Shown here: one piece after another, positions 1 through 13,500 of the stretch
Position numbering within the stretch: the first letter of the stretch is position 1
Layout: each line of letters begins with the position of its first letter
From: an uncultured beta proteobacterium
GTDB taxonomy: Bacteria > Pseudomonadota > Gammaproteobacteria > Burkholderiales > Burkholderiaceae
Direction: 5' to 3'
Assembly: GCA_903918115.1 (NCBI GenBank)
Contig: CAIXDG010000144.1
Location: 1 to 47,450 of the forward strand
DNA length: 47,450 nt
Program-made: the position numbers and the translations under genes
Notes under the pieces: model-generated
Databases searched by the model: none
Told to the model about the DNA's origin: nothing
What the model saw: the letters and a program-made list of their open reading frames with translations, nothing else

Positions 1-39
1 CTAGACGATGGGGACCTGGACTAAATTGTTCAAAATAAG

Positions 40-115
<76 letters not shown>

Positions 116-249
116 GCGTTAAATCGCTTAACTTCTTAATTCCTGTCAATTTCTGACCGCATATTCAAACAATCCGTGATTTTAGCCTATTTTTATTCTC
201 CGGCTTAGGCTTTGGCAAGTAAAGTGCCTGGCAATGCTTGATGCAGGCC

Positions 250-1659
250 CTAGCTTGGCGCCTGACTCAGAACCAAATTTAGACGTTCGGTACAGGCTTC
301 CCACCCCATTAAAGCCATTACTGCATCAATAGCTGGGGTTTGGGTGGTGGCAAATAAAGCAAAACGTAATGGCATTGCCAAGGCCGGCATTTTTATTTGA
401 TGCTCGGCTAAGATAGCCTTAATGACTGCCGCGTAGGCTTCTTTTGATGCTTCGCAGCCCTCAATTGCGCGCTTTAAATCGTTTAAAGCAGGCTTAATAG
501 CTGCTGGTATATGAGCCGCAATCTGTTCTGCAGAATGCTGTGGAGCGGGTGCGTAAAATAATTTCGCACCATCTGCAATTTCCAATAAGGTGTTGGCTCG
601 ATCTTTTAGCAGCCCTACTACTTGCTCAAAGTTGGGGCCCCGCTGAATATCAATCCCACGCTCTTCGGCGAAAGGCCTTACCAATTCGCTTAAGTACTTT
701 GTATCAGCCTGCTGAATGTATTGATGATTTAACCAAAGTAATTTTTCAGGATTATGTTGCGCAGGAGACCTGCCAAGATGCTCTAACTCAAACCAAGCAA
801 CAAATTGCTCTTTAGTAAAGATTTCCGCATCGCCATGAGCCCAACCTAATCGAGCTAAATAATTCAAAATGGCTTCTGGTAAGTAGCCCGCCTTTTGGTA
901 ATCGCGCACGCTCATAGCACCATTGCGCTTACTCATTTTTTCACCCGTATCATTTAAGACGGTAGGTAAATGGGCATATATTGGTGGTGTACCGCCTAAT
1001 GCACGCATGATATTAATTTGCCGAGGGGTGTTATTCACATGGTCATCCCCGCGAATAACATGGGTAATTTTCATATCCATATCGTCTACCACGACACAAA
1101 AGTTATAGGTCGGCGTACCATCGGTGCGCGCAATCACTAAATCATCAAGTTCGACATTATCAATTTCAATTAAACCTTTTACGGCATCTTGCCAAGCCAC
1201 GCTGCCATTAAGCGGGTTTTTAAAGCGAATGACCGGGCTTACGCCAACCGGTGGTTCTGGTAATACTTTGCCAGGTTCAGGGCGCCAGAGGCCGTTGTAA
1301 CGGGGTTTTTCTTTATTCGCCATTTGCGCATCACGCAAGGCATTTAGATCAAGCTCACTCATATAGCAAGGATAGGCCAAGCCATTTTTTAACATTTCCT
1401 GAATGACCGACTGGTAGCGATCAAGCCGTTGCATTTGATAGATTGGTCCTTCATCAGGATCAAGCCCTAACCAATGCATTCCCTCAAGAATGACCTCAAC
1501 TGCCTCTAGCGTGGAGCGCTCTTGATCGGTATCTTCGATGCGCAAAATAAATTGGCCTTGATGATGACGTGCAAAAGCCCAGGGGTATAAAGCGCTACGT
1601 AGGTTACCTAAATGGATGAAACCAGTTGGGCTAGGGGCAAAACGGGTCCGAATAGTCAT
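250..1659 (-). CDS. gltX: Glutamate--tRNA ligase (GluRS)
   Basis: Class I aminoacyl-tRNA synthetase that charges tRNA-Glu with glutamate in the cytoplasm. The N-terminus carries the PSPTG-x-HLGN form of the HIGH signature (residues 9-19) and the KMSKRNG loop is at 241-247; the C-terminal half is the helical anticodon-binding region. The 469-residue length is normal for bacterial GluRS. Of the cysteines that bind zinc in the E. coli enzyme only the first (C98) is kept, so the zinc knuckle is probably absent, which is common in the family. It is divergent from hslO and followed by tRNA-Ala. The ATG at 1659 is immediately followed by the conserved [12 protein letters not shown], so the start is secure. 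Confidence 0.97.
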   Translation of the reverse strand: MTIRTRFAPSPTGFIHLGNLRSALYPWAFARHHQGQFILRIEDTDQERSTLEAVEVILEGMHWLGLDPDEGPIYQMQRLDRYQSVIQEMLKNGLAYPCYMSELDLNALRDAQMANKEKPRYNGLWRPEPGKVLPEPPVGVSPVIRFKNPLNGSVAWQDAVKGLIEIDNVELDDLVIARTDGTPTYNFCVVVDDMDMKITHVIRGDDHVNNTPRQINIMRALGGTPPIYAHLPTVLNDTGEKMSKRNGAMSVRDYQKAGYLPEAILNYLARLGWAHGDAEIFTKEQFVAWFELEHLGRSPAQHNPEKLLWLNHQYIQQADTKYLSELVRPFAEERGIDIQRGPNFEQVVGLLKDRANTLLEIADGAKLFYAPAPQHSAEQIAAHIPAAIKPALNDLKRAIEGCEASKEAYAAVIKAILAEHQIKMPALAMPLRFALFATTQTPAIDAVMALMGWEACTERLNLVLSQAPS

Positions 1660-1714
1660 ATTGCTTATTATCTCAGGTCATGAGTTATTTTCTAAAACCG
1701 TGGATACTTTAAGA

Positions 1715-2683
1715 ATGAATCAATTATTGGTATTTTTTTGTGATGGTGCGCCGGTACGCGGCGAAATCGTTAGTATTGGTAGTGCTTGGCAAGCCATTCT
1801 AGAGCGCCGCAACGAGCCCTTGGCGGTTCGTAAAATCTTGGGTGATTTTGTGTCTGCAGCCACCCTCCTCAGTGCCAGCTTAAAATTTGACGGTACATTA
1901 ATTATTCAAGCGCAAAGCAAAGGTCCAGTTTCTTTATTGGTAGTGGAATGCACTGCTAATTTAACCGTGCGCGCGACCGTAAAATTAGCGCCAGATTGCG
2001 GCGAAATTAATGCAGCTGCTACCCTTAGCGAGCTTCTTGATGCCGATAATACCGGCCGGCTAGTGATCACCTTAGACGCAGCTGAACGAAAGCCTGGGCA
2101 AGCCCCTTATCAGGGTATCGTAGCCCTGCAACAAGATGATGCTGCGGGTCAGTCAAAGCCAGTGACTTCGGTAGCTGAAGCAATTATGTTGTATATGCGT
2201 AATTCAGAACAACTCGATACCCGCATTTGGTTAGCTAGTGACGATACAAGTTTAGGGGGCCTATTATTGCAACGCTTACCTAATTCAAGTGGGCACGCGC
2301 ACTTAGATGCTGAATTAGCAAGTGAAGGTTGGCAGCGGATTCAGTTTTTAGGAGAAACGATCACTGCTACTGAACTTCTGACGCTTGAGCCTGAAACAAA
2401 CTTGCGCCGACTCTTCCTGGAAGAATCAGCAACCGCAGGGGTGCGAAGCTTCCCCCCGCGCTCAGTCCAATTTGCCTGTCGTTGTTCGCGTCAGAAAGTC
2501 GCCGATGTATTACGTATGCTGGGTGAGCCTGAAGTAGAAAGTTTGTTAGCTGAACGTGGTGATGTGGAAACGATCTGTGACTTTTGTGGCAAAACCTATT
2601 CGTTTGACCCTGTAGATTGTCGTCAAGTGTTTAAAACTGATTTATTGAGCGATGCAACTAGACCGGCATCGAAGGGGCATTAA
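1715..2683 (+). CDS. hslO: Redox-regulated chaperone Hsp33
   Basis: Cytoplasmic holdase chaperone activated by oxidative unfolding. The C-terminal zinc switch is clear: CxC at residues 255/257 and CxxC at 288/291, spaced by 30 residues, in the order typical of Hsp33. I place the start at the ATG at 1715, where the protein begins MNQLLVFFCDGAPVRGEIV like other family members, giving 322 residues. An in-frame GTG at 1700 is an alternative, and a longer frame open to 1616 runs into gltX and adds nothing family-like. It is divergent from gltX and ends 11 bases before the convergent ftsB stop. The ribosome binding site is weak, so the start is the least certain part. Confidence 0.93.
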   Translation: MNQLLVFFCDGAPVRGEIVSIGSAWQAILERRNEPLAVRKILGDFVSAATLLSASLKFDGTLIIQAQSKGPVSLLVVECTANLTVRATVKLAPDCGEINAAATLSELLDADNTGRLVITLDAAERKPGQAPYQGIVALQQDDAAGQSKPVTSVAEAIMLYMRNSEQLDTRIWLASDDTSLGGLLLQRLPNSSGHAHLDAELASEGWQRIQFLGETITATELLTLEPETNLRRLFLEESATAGVRSFPPRSVQFACRCSRQKVADVLRMLGEPEVESLLAERGDVETICDFCGKTYSFDPVDCRQVFKTDLLSDATRPASKGH

Positions 2684-2694
2684 GGATTAGCAGC

Positions 2695-3018
2695 CTATTT
2701 CTTATTGGGCTCAGTGCCGTTAGCGGCATTTACAGCTAGAGGTTTTTCAGCAGGCAAAATTTGTACATAATATTCACCTTCTTTAAGCATGCCATGCTCC
2801 GAACGAGCGCGCTCTTCAATTGCCCGAGTACCCTCTTTTAAATCTTTGACATCACCACTTAACTTCGCATTGCGCAAGGTAAGAAGCTGATTCTTTTCCT
2901 GCTGGGCATTGAGTTGCCCTTCCATTTCATAAACCCTTAACCAACCTCCTTTACCTAACCATAAAGGATATTGAATACCGATAAAAAGCAGTAGCATCGA
3001 GTAAACAATAATTCTCAT
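2695..3018 (-). CDS. ftsB: Cell division protein FtsB
   Basis: Small bitopic inner-membrane protein of the FtsQ-FtsB-FtsL divisome complex. It has a short cytoplasmic start, one membrane segment at about residues 4-21, then a coiled-coil-like stretch (about 30-70) rich in Glu, Gln, Leu and Asn, and the conserved GTRAIEERARSEHGMLKEGE-type region (about 62-81), which is the FtsB/DivIC signature. Length 107 is as expected. It is the last gene of pyrG-kdsA-eno-ftsB, 59 bases after eno, and the same eno-ftsB neighbourhood is usual in proteobacteria. The C-terminal 20 residues are charged and unremarkable. Confidence 0.93.
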   Translation of the reverse strand: MRIIVYSMLLLFIGIQYPLWLGKGGWLRVYEMEGQLNAQQEKNQLLTLRNAKLSGDVKDLKEGTRAIEERARSEHGMLKEGEYYVQILPAEKPLAVNAANGTEPNKK

Positions 3019-3077
3019 GTTGGAGATGTCAGCAGTATGAAAATGAAATGGTTAGCAGGATGAAATAAGGATAAAAA

Positions 3078-4388
<1,311 letters not shown>

Positions 4389-5260
4389 TTAAAAATCATC
4401 TTCAATGAAGATCCCGTCTTTTTTCACCACTGCATCAATCGTTAGCAGTGATTCAAGTAGTTCTCGCATGCGGTTTAACGGCACTGCATTGGGGCCATCA
4501 GATAGCGCATTAGCCGGGTCAGGATGGGTTTCCATAAAAATACCGCTAATGCCTGCTGCCACCGCTGCTCGCGCGAGTACTGGCACAAACTCACGTTGCC
4601 CGCCGCTACTAGTACCCTGGCCGCCGGGTAACTGAACTGAGTGTGTCGCATCGAAGACCACGGGTGCCTGCGTTGCGCGCAAAATTGCCAAGCTACGCAT
4701 ATCGGCTACTAAATTGTTGTAGCCAAATGTTGTGCCCCGCTCGCAGACTAAAAAAGCTTGGGATAGCCCTTTTTCTTTGGCTGCATCGCGTGCTTTATCC
4801 AGTACATTGAACATTTCTTGGGGTGACAAGAATTGCCCTTTTTTTATATTCACTGGTTTGCCACTTTGTGCGCATGCCCGAATAAAATCAGTTTGCCGAC
4901 ATAAAAAAGCGGGTGTTTGTAAAACATCAACAACCGCTGCTGCCGGCGCAATTTCAGGAATGTCATGCACGTCGGTTAGTACTGGTACCCCAATTTCTTT
5001 TTTTACCTTTGCTAAAATTTCTAGTCCTCGCTCCATCCCCATGCCGCGATAAGAGCTGCCCGATGAGCGATTCGCTTTATCAAAGGAAGATTTATAAATA
5101 AAGTGCATTCCTAAGGCACTCGTAATCGCTTTTAGTTCGCCGGCAATGTCTAGGGCAGATTGCTCTGACTCAATAACGCAAGGGCCCGCAATTAAAAAGA
5201 GGGGTTGCTTCAAACCAACAGGAAAGCCGCAGAGTTGCAAGGTGTTATCAATTTTAGTCA

Positions 5261-5261
<1 letters not shown>
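4389..5261 (-). CDS. kdsA: 3-deoxy-8-phosphooctulonate synthase (KDO-8-P synthase)
   Basis: Condenses phosphoenolpyruvate with arabinose 5-phosphate to make Kdo 8-phosphate for lipopolysaccharide, so the cell is Gram-negative. The TIM-barrel landmarks are present: [10 protein letters not shown] near the N-terminus, [11 protein letters not shown], the IKKGQFLSP lysine loop, and the [10 protein letters not shown] and [15 protein letters not shown] segments. The 290-residue length matches the family. The start codon overlaps the pyrG stop by one base (TGATG), indicating translational coupling in a pyrG-kdsA-eno-ftsB operon. Confidence 0.97.
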
Positions 5262-6925
<1,664 letters not shown>

Positions 6926-6947
6926 TTAGGCTCGGTTGGAAATCGTA

Positions 6948-6978
6948 ATTATACCGATACCGGACTACAACACGCCAA
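6948..6978 (-). promoter_or_regulatory. Candidate sigma70 promoter of pyrG
   Basis: On the minus strand a perfect TATAAT (6948-6953) lies 26 bases before the pyrG start. The best -35 is a weak TTGGCG (6973-6978) with a long 19-base spacer. The -10 is convincing by eye and the -35 is not. The rest of the 6923-7112 gap holds only a possible acnB -10 (TACAAT, 7066-7071, plus strand). Confidence 0.4.
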
Positions 6979-7112
6979 AGTACGCAAATTTCCCTATCCC
7001 CCCTTGATCTTGTAATTACTGCACCAAACTAGGGGGAAAGTCGTGCTGATCGGGCCCCAACGATTTACAATAGGGGTCTAAATAGAGTCAAAACTTACCT
7101 CGAGGACTAAAG

Positions 7113-9698
7113 ATGTTAGACACCTATAACGCCCAAGTTGCTGAACGCGCCGCCCTGGGAATTCCGCCTCTACCGCTAACTAAAGATCAAACATCCCTAT
7201 TAATCGACCTCATCAAAAATCCGCCTGCGGGTACCGAACAGCAGCTAGTTGATTTAATTACTTTTCGCGTGCCTGCTGGGGTGGATGAAGCTGCTAAGGT
7301 AAAAGCTGAATTTCTCGATAAAGTAGCGAAGGGAGAAGAAAAAACGCCCCTACTCTCACCTATTGAAGCTACTGAGTTGCTCGGTACGATGTTAGGTGGT
7401 TACAACATTAAGCCTTTAGTCGACTTATTAAGCAATGCTGAGTGTGGCGCCACTGCAGCTGCAGTATTGAAAAAAACCCTGTTAATGTTTGATTACTTTA
7501 ATGATGTGCAAGAGCTCGCTGAAAAAGGCAATGTTAACGCCAAAGCCGTCATGCAAAGCTGGGCTGCCGCCGAATGGTTTACTAGTCGCCCAGCTGTACC
7601 AGAAACAATGGTTTTAACGGTCTTTAAAGTTACCGGCGAAACGAATACTGATGATTTATCGCCAGCGCCAGATGCCTGGAGTCGCCCCGATATTCCGCTG
7701 CACGCTACTGTCATGCTGAAAAACCCACGCGCGGGCATCGAGCCTGATGAAGTTGGGGTTCGTGGTCCCATGAAACAAATTGTTGAGTTGCAGAAAAAAG
7801 GCCATCAAATTGCGTATGTCGGCGATGTAGTAGGCACTGGGTCATCGCGTAAATCAGCTACCAATTCGGTGCTGTGGTGGACTGGTCAAGATATTCCTTT
7901 TGTCCCCAATAAGCGCTTTGGTGGCGTCTGTTTAGGGAGCAAAATTGCCCCTATCTTTTTTAATACCATGGAAGATGCTGGCGCATTACCGATTGAACTA
8001 GATGTTTCGCAAATGAATATGGGCGATGTCATCGAATTACGTCCCTATGAAGGTAAAGCGCTCAAAGACGGCAAAGTCATTGCTGAATTTAAGTTAAAGT
8101 CGCCGGTTATCTTGGATGAGGTACGTGCAGGCGGACGCATTCCCCTTATCGTCGGTCGCGGCCTGACAGCTAAAGCGCGCGCTGCCTTAGGTTTGCCAGC
8201 ATCAACCGAGTTCCGTGTGCCATTGAGCCCGCCTGATCATAAAAAAGGCTTTAGTTTGGCGCAAAAAATAGTGGGTCGAGCATGTGGCTTGCCTGAAGGT
8301 CAAGGTGTTCTGCCAGGTACTTACTGCGAGCCTCACATGACTACAGTTGGATCGCAAGACACCACTGGTCCAATGACCCGGGATGAACTAAAAGATTTGG
8401 CCTGCCTCGGTTTTTCTGCCGACTTAGTCATGCAATCGTTCTGTCATACCTCGGCCTATCCAAAGCCGGTTGATATTCGCACTCATCATGAGTTACCCGC
8501 CTTTATGACTAATCGTGGCGGCGTGGCCTTGCGACCTGGTGATGGGGTCATTCATAGCTGGTTAAACCGCCTATTACTGCCAGATACTTGCGGCACTGGT
8601 GGCGATAGCCATACCCGTTTTCCGATTGGGATTTCATTTCCTGCCGGCTCTGGCCTGGTCGCTTTTGCTGCGGCCACTGGCGTCATGCCGCTCGACATGC
8701 CTGAGTCGGTCTTAATACGCTTTAAAGGCAAAATGCAACCCGGTATTACGTTGCGCGATTTAGTCAATGCGATTCCGCTCTATGCCATCAAACGGGGCTT
8801 GCTCACGGTGGAAAAAACGGGCAAGAAAAATATTTTTTCTGGACGCATATTAGAAATTGAAGGCCTGCCTGATTTAAAGGTTGAGCAAGCTTTTGAGCTC
8901 TCAGATGCATCTGCTGAACGTTCTGCTGGCGGTTGCACGGTGCATTTAAATAAAGAACCCATCATTGAATACATGCGCTCCAACATCACTTTAATGAAGT
9001 GGATGATTGCTAATGGATATGAAGATAAGCGTACCTTGGGCCGTCGCATCAAAGCCATGGAAGCGTGGATTGCCAATCCGCAACTCTTAAAAGCCGATGC
9101 GAACGCCGAGTACGCTGAAATTATTGAAATTAATATTGATGAAATCAAAGAGCCAATCTTGGCCTGTCCTAACGACCCAGATGATGTGAAATTTTTATCC
9201 GAAGTTGCAGGCGCGAAGATTGATGAGGTTTTTATTGGCTCATGCATGACCAATATTGGACACTTCCGCGCAGCGGGCAAAGTACTCGAAGGCAAAACTG
9301 ATATCCCCACCCGCCTCTGGATTGCACCGCCGACCAAAATGGATGCAATGATTCTCACTGAAGAAGGCTATTACGGCATCTTGGGTCGCACGGGGGCACG
9401 GATGGAGGCGCCAGGATGTTCTTTGTGTATGGGCAATCAAGCCCAAATGCGCAAAGGCGCTACCGCTGTCTCTACTTCAACACGCAATTTCCCTAATCGC
9501 TTAGGTATCGATACTCAAGTGTATTTGGCATCTGCTGAATTAGCTGCAGTTGCCGCTCTCTTAGGGCGATTACCCACTCCTAAAGAATACTTGGAGCAAG
9601 TTGCTGCACTCGATAGCAAAACGTCCGAAGTGTATCGTTATATGAATTTTGACAAAATCAAAAGCTTCAGTGAAATGGCGGATACCGTTACAGTTTAA
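7113..9698 (+). CDS. acnB: Aconitate hydratase B (bifunctional with 2-methylisocitrate dehydratase in the family)
   Basis: Citrate-isocitrate isomerase of the TCA cycle; AcnB-type enzymes also dehydrate 2-methylcitrate-cycle intermediates. The AcnB domain order is clear: an N-terminal HEAT-like domain (about 1-160), then the swivel domain placed before the catalytic core, which distinguishes it from AcnA. The [4Fe-4S] ligands are visible as GSCMTN (near residue 710) and C769/C772 in CSLCMGN, the same numbering as E. coli AcnB. Length 861 is typical. The start has a GAGGA ribosome binding site in a 190-base gap shared with divergent pyrG. Its stop is 7 bases from the convergent methyltransferase-fold gene, and a strong hairpin follows. 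Confidence 0.97.
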   Translation: MLDTYNAQVAERAALGIPPLPLTKDQTSLLIDLIKNPPAGTEQQLVDLITFRVPAGVDEAAKVKAEFLDKVAKGEEKTPLLSPIEATELLGTMLGGYNIKPLVDLLSNAECGATAAAVLKKTLLMFDYFNDVQELAEKGNVNAKAVMQSWAAAEWFTSRPAVPETMVLTVFKVTGETNTDDLSPAPDAWSRPDIPLHATVMLKNPRAGIEPDEVGVRGPMKQIVELQKKGHQIAYVGDVVGTGSSRKSATNSVLWWTGQDIPFVPNKRFGGVCLGSKIAPIFFNTMEDAGALPIELDVSQMNMGDVIELRPYEGKALKDGKVIAEFKLKSPVILDEVRAGGRIPLIVGRGLTAKARAALGLPASTEFRVPLSPPDHKKGFSLAQKIVGRACGLPEGQGVLPGTYCEPHMTTVGSQDTTGPMTRDELKDLACLGFSADLVMQSFCHTSAYPKPVDIRTHHELPAFMTNRGGVALRPGDGVIHSWLNRLLLPDTCGTGGDSHTRFPIGISFPAGSGLVAFAAATGVMPLDMPESVLIRFKGKMQPGITLRDLVNAIPLYAIKRGLLTVEKTGKKNIFSGRILEIEGLPDLKVEQAFELSDASAERSAGGCTVHLNKEPIIEYMRSNITLMKWMIANGYEDKRTLGRRIKAMEAWIANPQLLKADANAEYAEIIEINIDEIKEPILACPNDPDDVKFLSEVAGAKIDEVFIGSCMTNIGHFRAAGKVLEGKTDIPTRLWIAPPTKMDAMILTEEGYYGILGRTGARMEAPGCSLCMGNQAQMRKGATAVSTSTRNFPNRLGIDTQVYLASAELAAVAALLGRLPTPKEYLEQVAALDSKTSEVYRYMNFDKIKSFSEMADTVTV

Positions 9699-9705
9699 AC
9701 CGTCA

Positions 9706-10491
9706 TCAAATCTCTAATGCCAGCTCTTGTCTGGCATTAGCGTTTCTGAGGCCTTTAGCCCACGCTGAAGTAACTAAGCCGGTTTTTTCCTGGATTAATT
9801 GCGCACGTTTTTTAATGCTTTTCCATTCGGCATAAATATGGGGCCCTTTAAATGCAATAGCGACAGCATTGCAGTCATGTGATTCGGGAAACAGCAGCAC
9901 TCGATCATGAAATGCCCGACAAATATTTTTCAGGTTCCGTTTAAAACTGGAATGCTGTGAAAATAAATTAACTGTCATTACTCCTGGACTACGCAAAACG
10001 CCATAACAAGCCCGATAAAATTCGAGCGAGCTTAACACTGGCCCTTCGGCTGCGACATCGTATAAGTCAACCTGCAGGGCATCGTATTGCTCGGCATTGG
10101 CACTGGCGAGCACGAATTCTAAGGCATCAATTTGCTTTACTTGTAAACGCCGATCATCATCTGGTAAATAAAACATGGTGCGCGCAGCAATAATCACGGC
10201 AGGGTTTAATTCAATAGCAGTGGTTTTCACTGCTGGACAATACCGATACTGAAACTTAGCTAAAGCACCAGTACCCAAACCTAATTGAGCTACTTGCAAG
10301 CCTGGCCGACTTTCTAAAAAAAGCAACCAAGCCATCATTTGCTGGTTGTAATCTAAGTAAATTTCATCAGGATCATTTAAACGCATGGCCCCCTGAATAA
10401 GATCGCTACCAAAATGCAAATAGCGAATACCGCCCGATTCAGAAAAAGTCACTGCTTCGGTTGCTAAATTAGATAACTTACCTGTGGCCAT
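9706..10491 (-). CDS. Spermidine-synthase-like protein (SpeE-like, methyltransferase fold)
   Basis: Resembles the polyamine aminopropyltransferase family (Rossmann fold that binds decarboxylated SAM or SAM-like cofactors). Visible motifs: LGLGTGALAKF as motif I (about 72-82), TAIELNP with the acidic cofactor-binding residue, QIDALEFV as motif II, and a VDLYD in place of the usual D-S-D-P active-site loop. A QGAMRL segment near residue 34 matches the N-terminal substrate region of SpeE-like proteins. At 261 residues it is slightly short for SpeE, and no speD or speC lies nearby, so true spermidine synthesis is uncertain. It starts 16 bases after purL on the same strand and faces acnB. Confidence 0.75.
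   Translation of the reverse strand: MATGKLSNLATEAVTFSESGGIRYLHFGSDLIQGAMRLNDPDEIYLDYNQQMMAWLLFLESRPGLQVAQLGLGTGALAKFQYRYCPAVKTTAIELNPAVIIAARTMFYLPDDDRRLQVKQIDALEFVLASANAEQYDALQVDLYDVAAEGPVLSSLEFYRACYGVLRSPGVMTVNLFSQHSSFKRNLKNICRAFHDRVLLFPESHDCNAVAIAFKGPHIYAEWKSIKKRAQLIQEKTGLVTSAWAKGLRNANARQELALEI
9714..9740. terminator. Perfect 10-bp inverted repeat between acnB and the SpeE-like gene
   Basis: The arms CTAATGCCAG (9714-9723) and CTGGCATTAG (9731-9740) pair perfectly around a 7-base loop, 15 bases after the acnB stop. There is no clean T tract on either side, so it is not a textbook intrinsic terminator. It lies inside the last codons of the convergent gene. A role in ending or protecting acnB mRNA is inference. 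Confidence 0.5.
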
Positions 10492-10507
10492 TTACATAAA
10501 CCCGAGA

Positions 10508-13500
10508 CTAATTAACCCAATAACGGGCATTACGAAATAAACGCATCCACGGACTAGCGCCATCAGGGATGGCATTCCATTCTGGCGGATGCCAACTCAG
10601 CTGAGCGGTACGAAAAACCCGTTCTGGGTGCGGCATCATAATGGTGAAACGGCCATCGGGAGTGGTTACGCCAGTTAATCCATTTGCTGAACCATTCGGA
10701 TTTAGCGGATATGTTTCAGTCGCTTCACCACGGTGATTTATAAACCGTAAAGTGCCTAAATGAGCAGCGCGCAATTGCTCGGCATTCCCTTGCCGGCTAA
10801 AGTTTGCATAGCCTTCGCCATGTGAAACTGCAATGGGAAGATGGCTACCGGTCATACCTTGAGTAAAGATAGAGGGTGATGGTAAGACTTCGACCATAGC
10901 TAAGCGGGCTTCAAATTGTTCTGATAGATTGCGCGTAAATTGGGGCCACGATTCAGCACCAGGAATAATGGGTGCTAAATTACTCATCATTTGGCAACCA
11001 TTACAAACGCCTAAAGCAAAACTATTTGCTTGAGCAAAAAATTGTGCAAACTGATCACGCAATTGAGAATTAAACAGAATGGTTTTAGCCCATCCCCCAC
11101 CAGCCCCCAAAACATCGCCATAACTAAAGCCGCCACAGGCCACTAAACCCTGAAAGCTGCTTAACTGCGCCCTTCCGGCAATTAAATCCGACATATGCAC
11201 GTCAAAGGTATCAAAACCAGCCCAATGCATGGCGTACGCCATTTCGACATGGGAGTTCACGCCCTGTTCACGCAAAATTGCTACTGGCGGACGCACGCCC
11301 TTCTGGATGAAAGGTGCAGCAATATCTTGCTGGGCATCAAAGGTAACTATGGGGGTCATTCCTGGATCACTGACATCATCCAGTAGGTTGAACTCACTAT
11401 CCGCGCAAGCAGGATTATCACGTCCACGCGCAATCTGCCAACTGGTGTTTTGCCAGAGTTTTTGTAACGATTCTCGGCTAGCGCTATAAATCTTTTTTGC
11501 ATCCCGCCAAATTTCAATCATGCCAGTAGTATTGGGTTTGCCAATCACGTGGCTACAAGCACTTAAATTGAGGCGTCGTAAAATCGCAAAAACAGCATCA
11601 CGTTGACTGCGCCTAATTTGAATGACAACCCCTAACTCTTCATTGAATAAAGCCCGCATAGTGAGGTCGTGGCGCTTACCTGAAATTTGTTGCGCCCAAT
11701 TTTTAGCATCGCCATAGTCGGCTTCTTGTTGGGGGTCTACCGCTAGCATATCCACATTAAGCGCAATGCCACAATGCGTAGCAAAGGCCATTTCAGCTAC
11801 GCAAGCAAATAAGCCACCATCAGAGCGATCGTGATAGGCCAATATCATCTGGTGTTGCCGTAACTCAATTACTGCAGCAGCTAAGGCCTTGAGGTCCTCC
11901 GCTGAATCTACATCAGGTGTAGAACATCCCGTTTGATTTAATACTTGCGCCAAAATACTACCCGCCAAGCGATTTTTACCGCGACCTAAATCGATTAGAA
12001 CAAGCTCGGTATCTTGGAAAGAATGTGTCCCATCATCGGTTTGCAGAACAGGTGTTAAGGTAGCGCGTACATCCTCTACGGGTGCAAAAGCTGAAATAAT
12101 TAATGAGACGGGGGCAATCACTTCCTTTAGCTCACCGGCAGCTTGCCATGTGGTAGCCATGGATAGAGAGTCTTTTCCTACCGGAATCGAAATTCCCAAA
12201 GCAGGACATAAATCCATACCTAATGTTTTAACTGCTGCAAATAATTTGGCATCTTCACCAGCGACACCGCAAGCTGCCATCCAGTTAGCCGATAACTTAA
12301 CATCCGCTAGCACACGAATATCGGCTGCCAAGAGATTCGTTAAGGCCTCACCAACTGCCATGCGAGCTGCAGCAGGGGCATCAATTACCGCTAATGGAGT
12401 GCGCTCACCCATTGCCATAGCTTCACCCCGATACGCTTTAAAATCCATGAGGGTGACAGCGCAATCAGCAACTGGTACCTGCCATGGGCCGACCAATTGA
12501 TCGCGCGAATTTAAACCGCCTACAGTGCGATCGCCAATCGTAATTAAAAAACCTTTACTGGCTACCGTGGGTTGTTGCAAAACCCACGCAATACAAGTCG
12601 CTAAATCGGTATCGTCTAGATTGAGTTCAGCAAAGGAAGTTTTAGTACTCTCAACCGTACGATGCATTCGCGGTGGCTTACCCAGCAAAACGTCCATCGG
12701 CATATCAATAGGCCAAGCAGCTTCAGCAGCCGGATTTTGCCGCTCATCCTGTAAGCGTAATTGACGCTCTTGGGTAGCGCTACCAACGACAGCAATTGGA
12801 CATCTTTCACGTGCGCATAGCTGTTGTACAAGTGCCAAACTTGCGCTGTCGATCGCTAATACATATCGTTCTTGCGCTTCATTGCACCAAATTTCTGCGG
12901 GGCTCATACCGCTTTCTTCCAGAGGAATATGGCGGAGCTGAAAATCGGCGCCTAAGCCTGCGCCATCGGCTAGCTCGGGGAACGCATTCGATAAGCCGCC
13001 AGCCCCTACATCATGAATGGAAATAATGGGATTTTTTTCGCGCAAATGACAACAGGCATTAATAACTTCTTGTACGCGCCGTTCAATTTCAGGATTGCCT
13101 CGTTGTACCGAATTAAAATCTAAATCGGCAGTGTTAGTGCCGGTGGTAACCGAGCTTCCTGTAGCGCCTCCCATGCCAATGCGCATTCCAGGACCGCCCA
13201 ATTGAATTAATAAATGCCCTGCTTGAATGGGTTTTTTTGCCGTGTGGTTAGCCGCAATATTGCCAATGCCTCCAGCAATCATGATGGGCTTGTGATAGCC
13301 CCGGCGCACGCCATCGATCGTTTGCTCATAAACCCGAAAGTAACCACCTAAATTGGCTCGCCCAAATTCATTATTAAAGGCTGCGCCGCCAAGGGGGCCT
13401 TCGATCATAATTTGCAAAGGGGAAGCAATGCGTTCAGGTTTGCCATAAGGCGCTGATTCCCATGGCAAATCCGTATCGGGTAGGTGTAAATGCGAGACTG

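Noticed and set aside
116-149. TTGACA as the tRNA-Ala -35 box
   Set aside because: The hexamer is perfect, but at 17 bases the -10 would be CGATTT and transcription would start almost at the tRNA 5' end, which leaves no leader.
8780-9358. 192-codon open frame antisense to acnB
   Set aside because: It lies entirely within the conserved catalytic core of acnB, has no ribosome site or recognisable domain, and its composition is that of a shadow frame.
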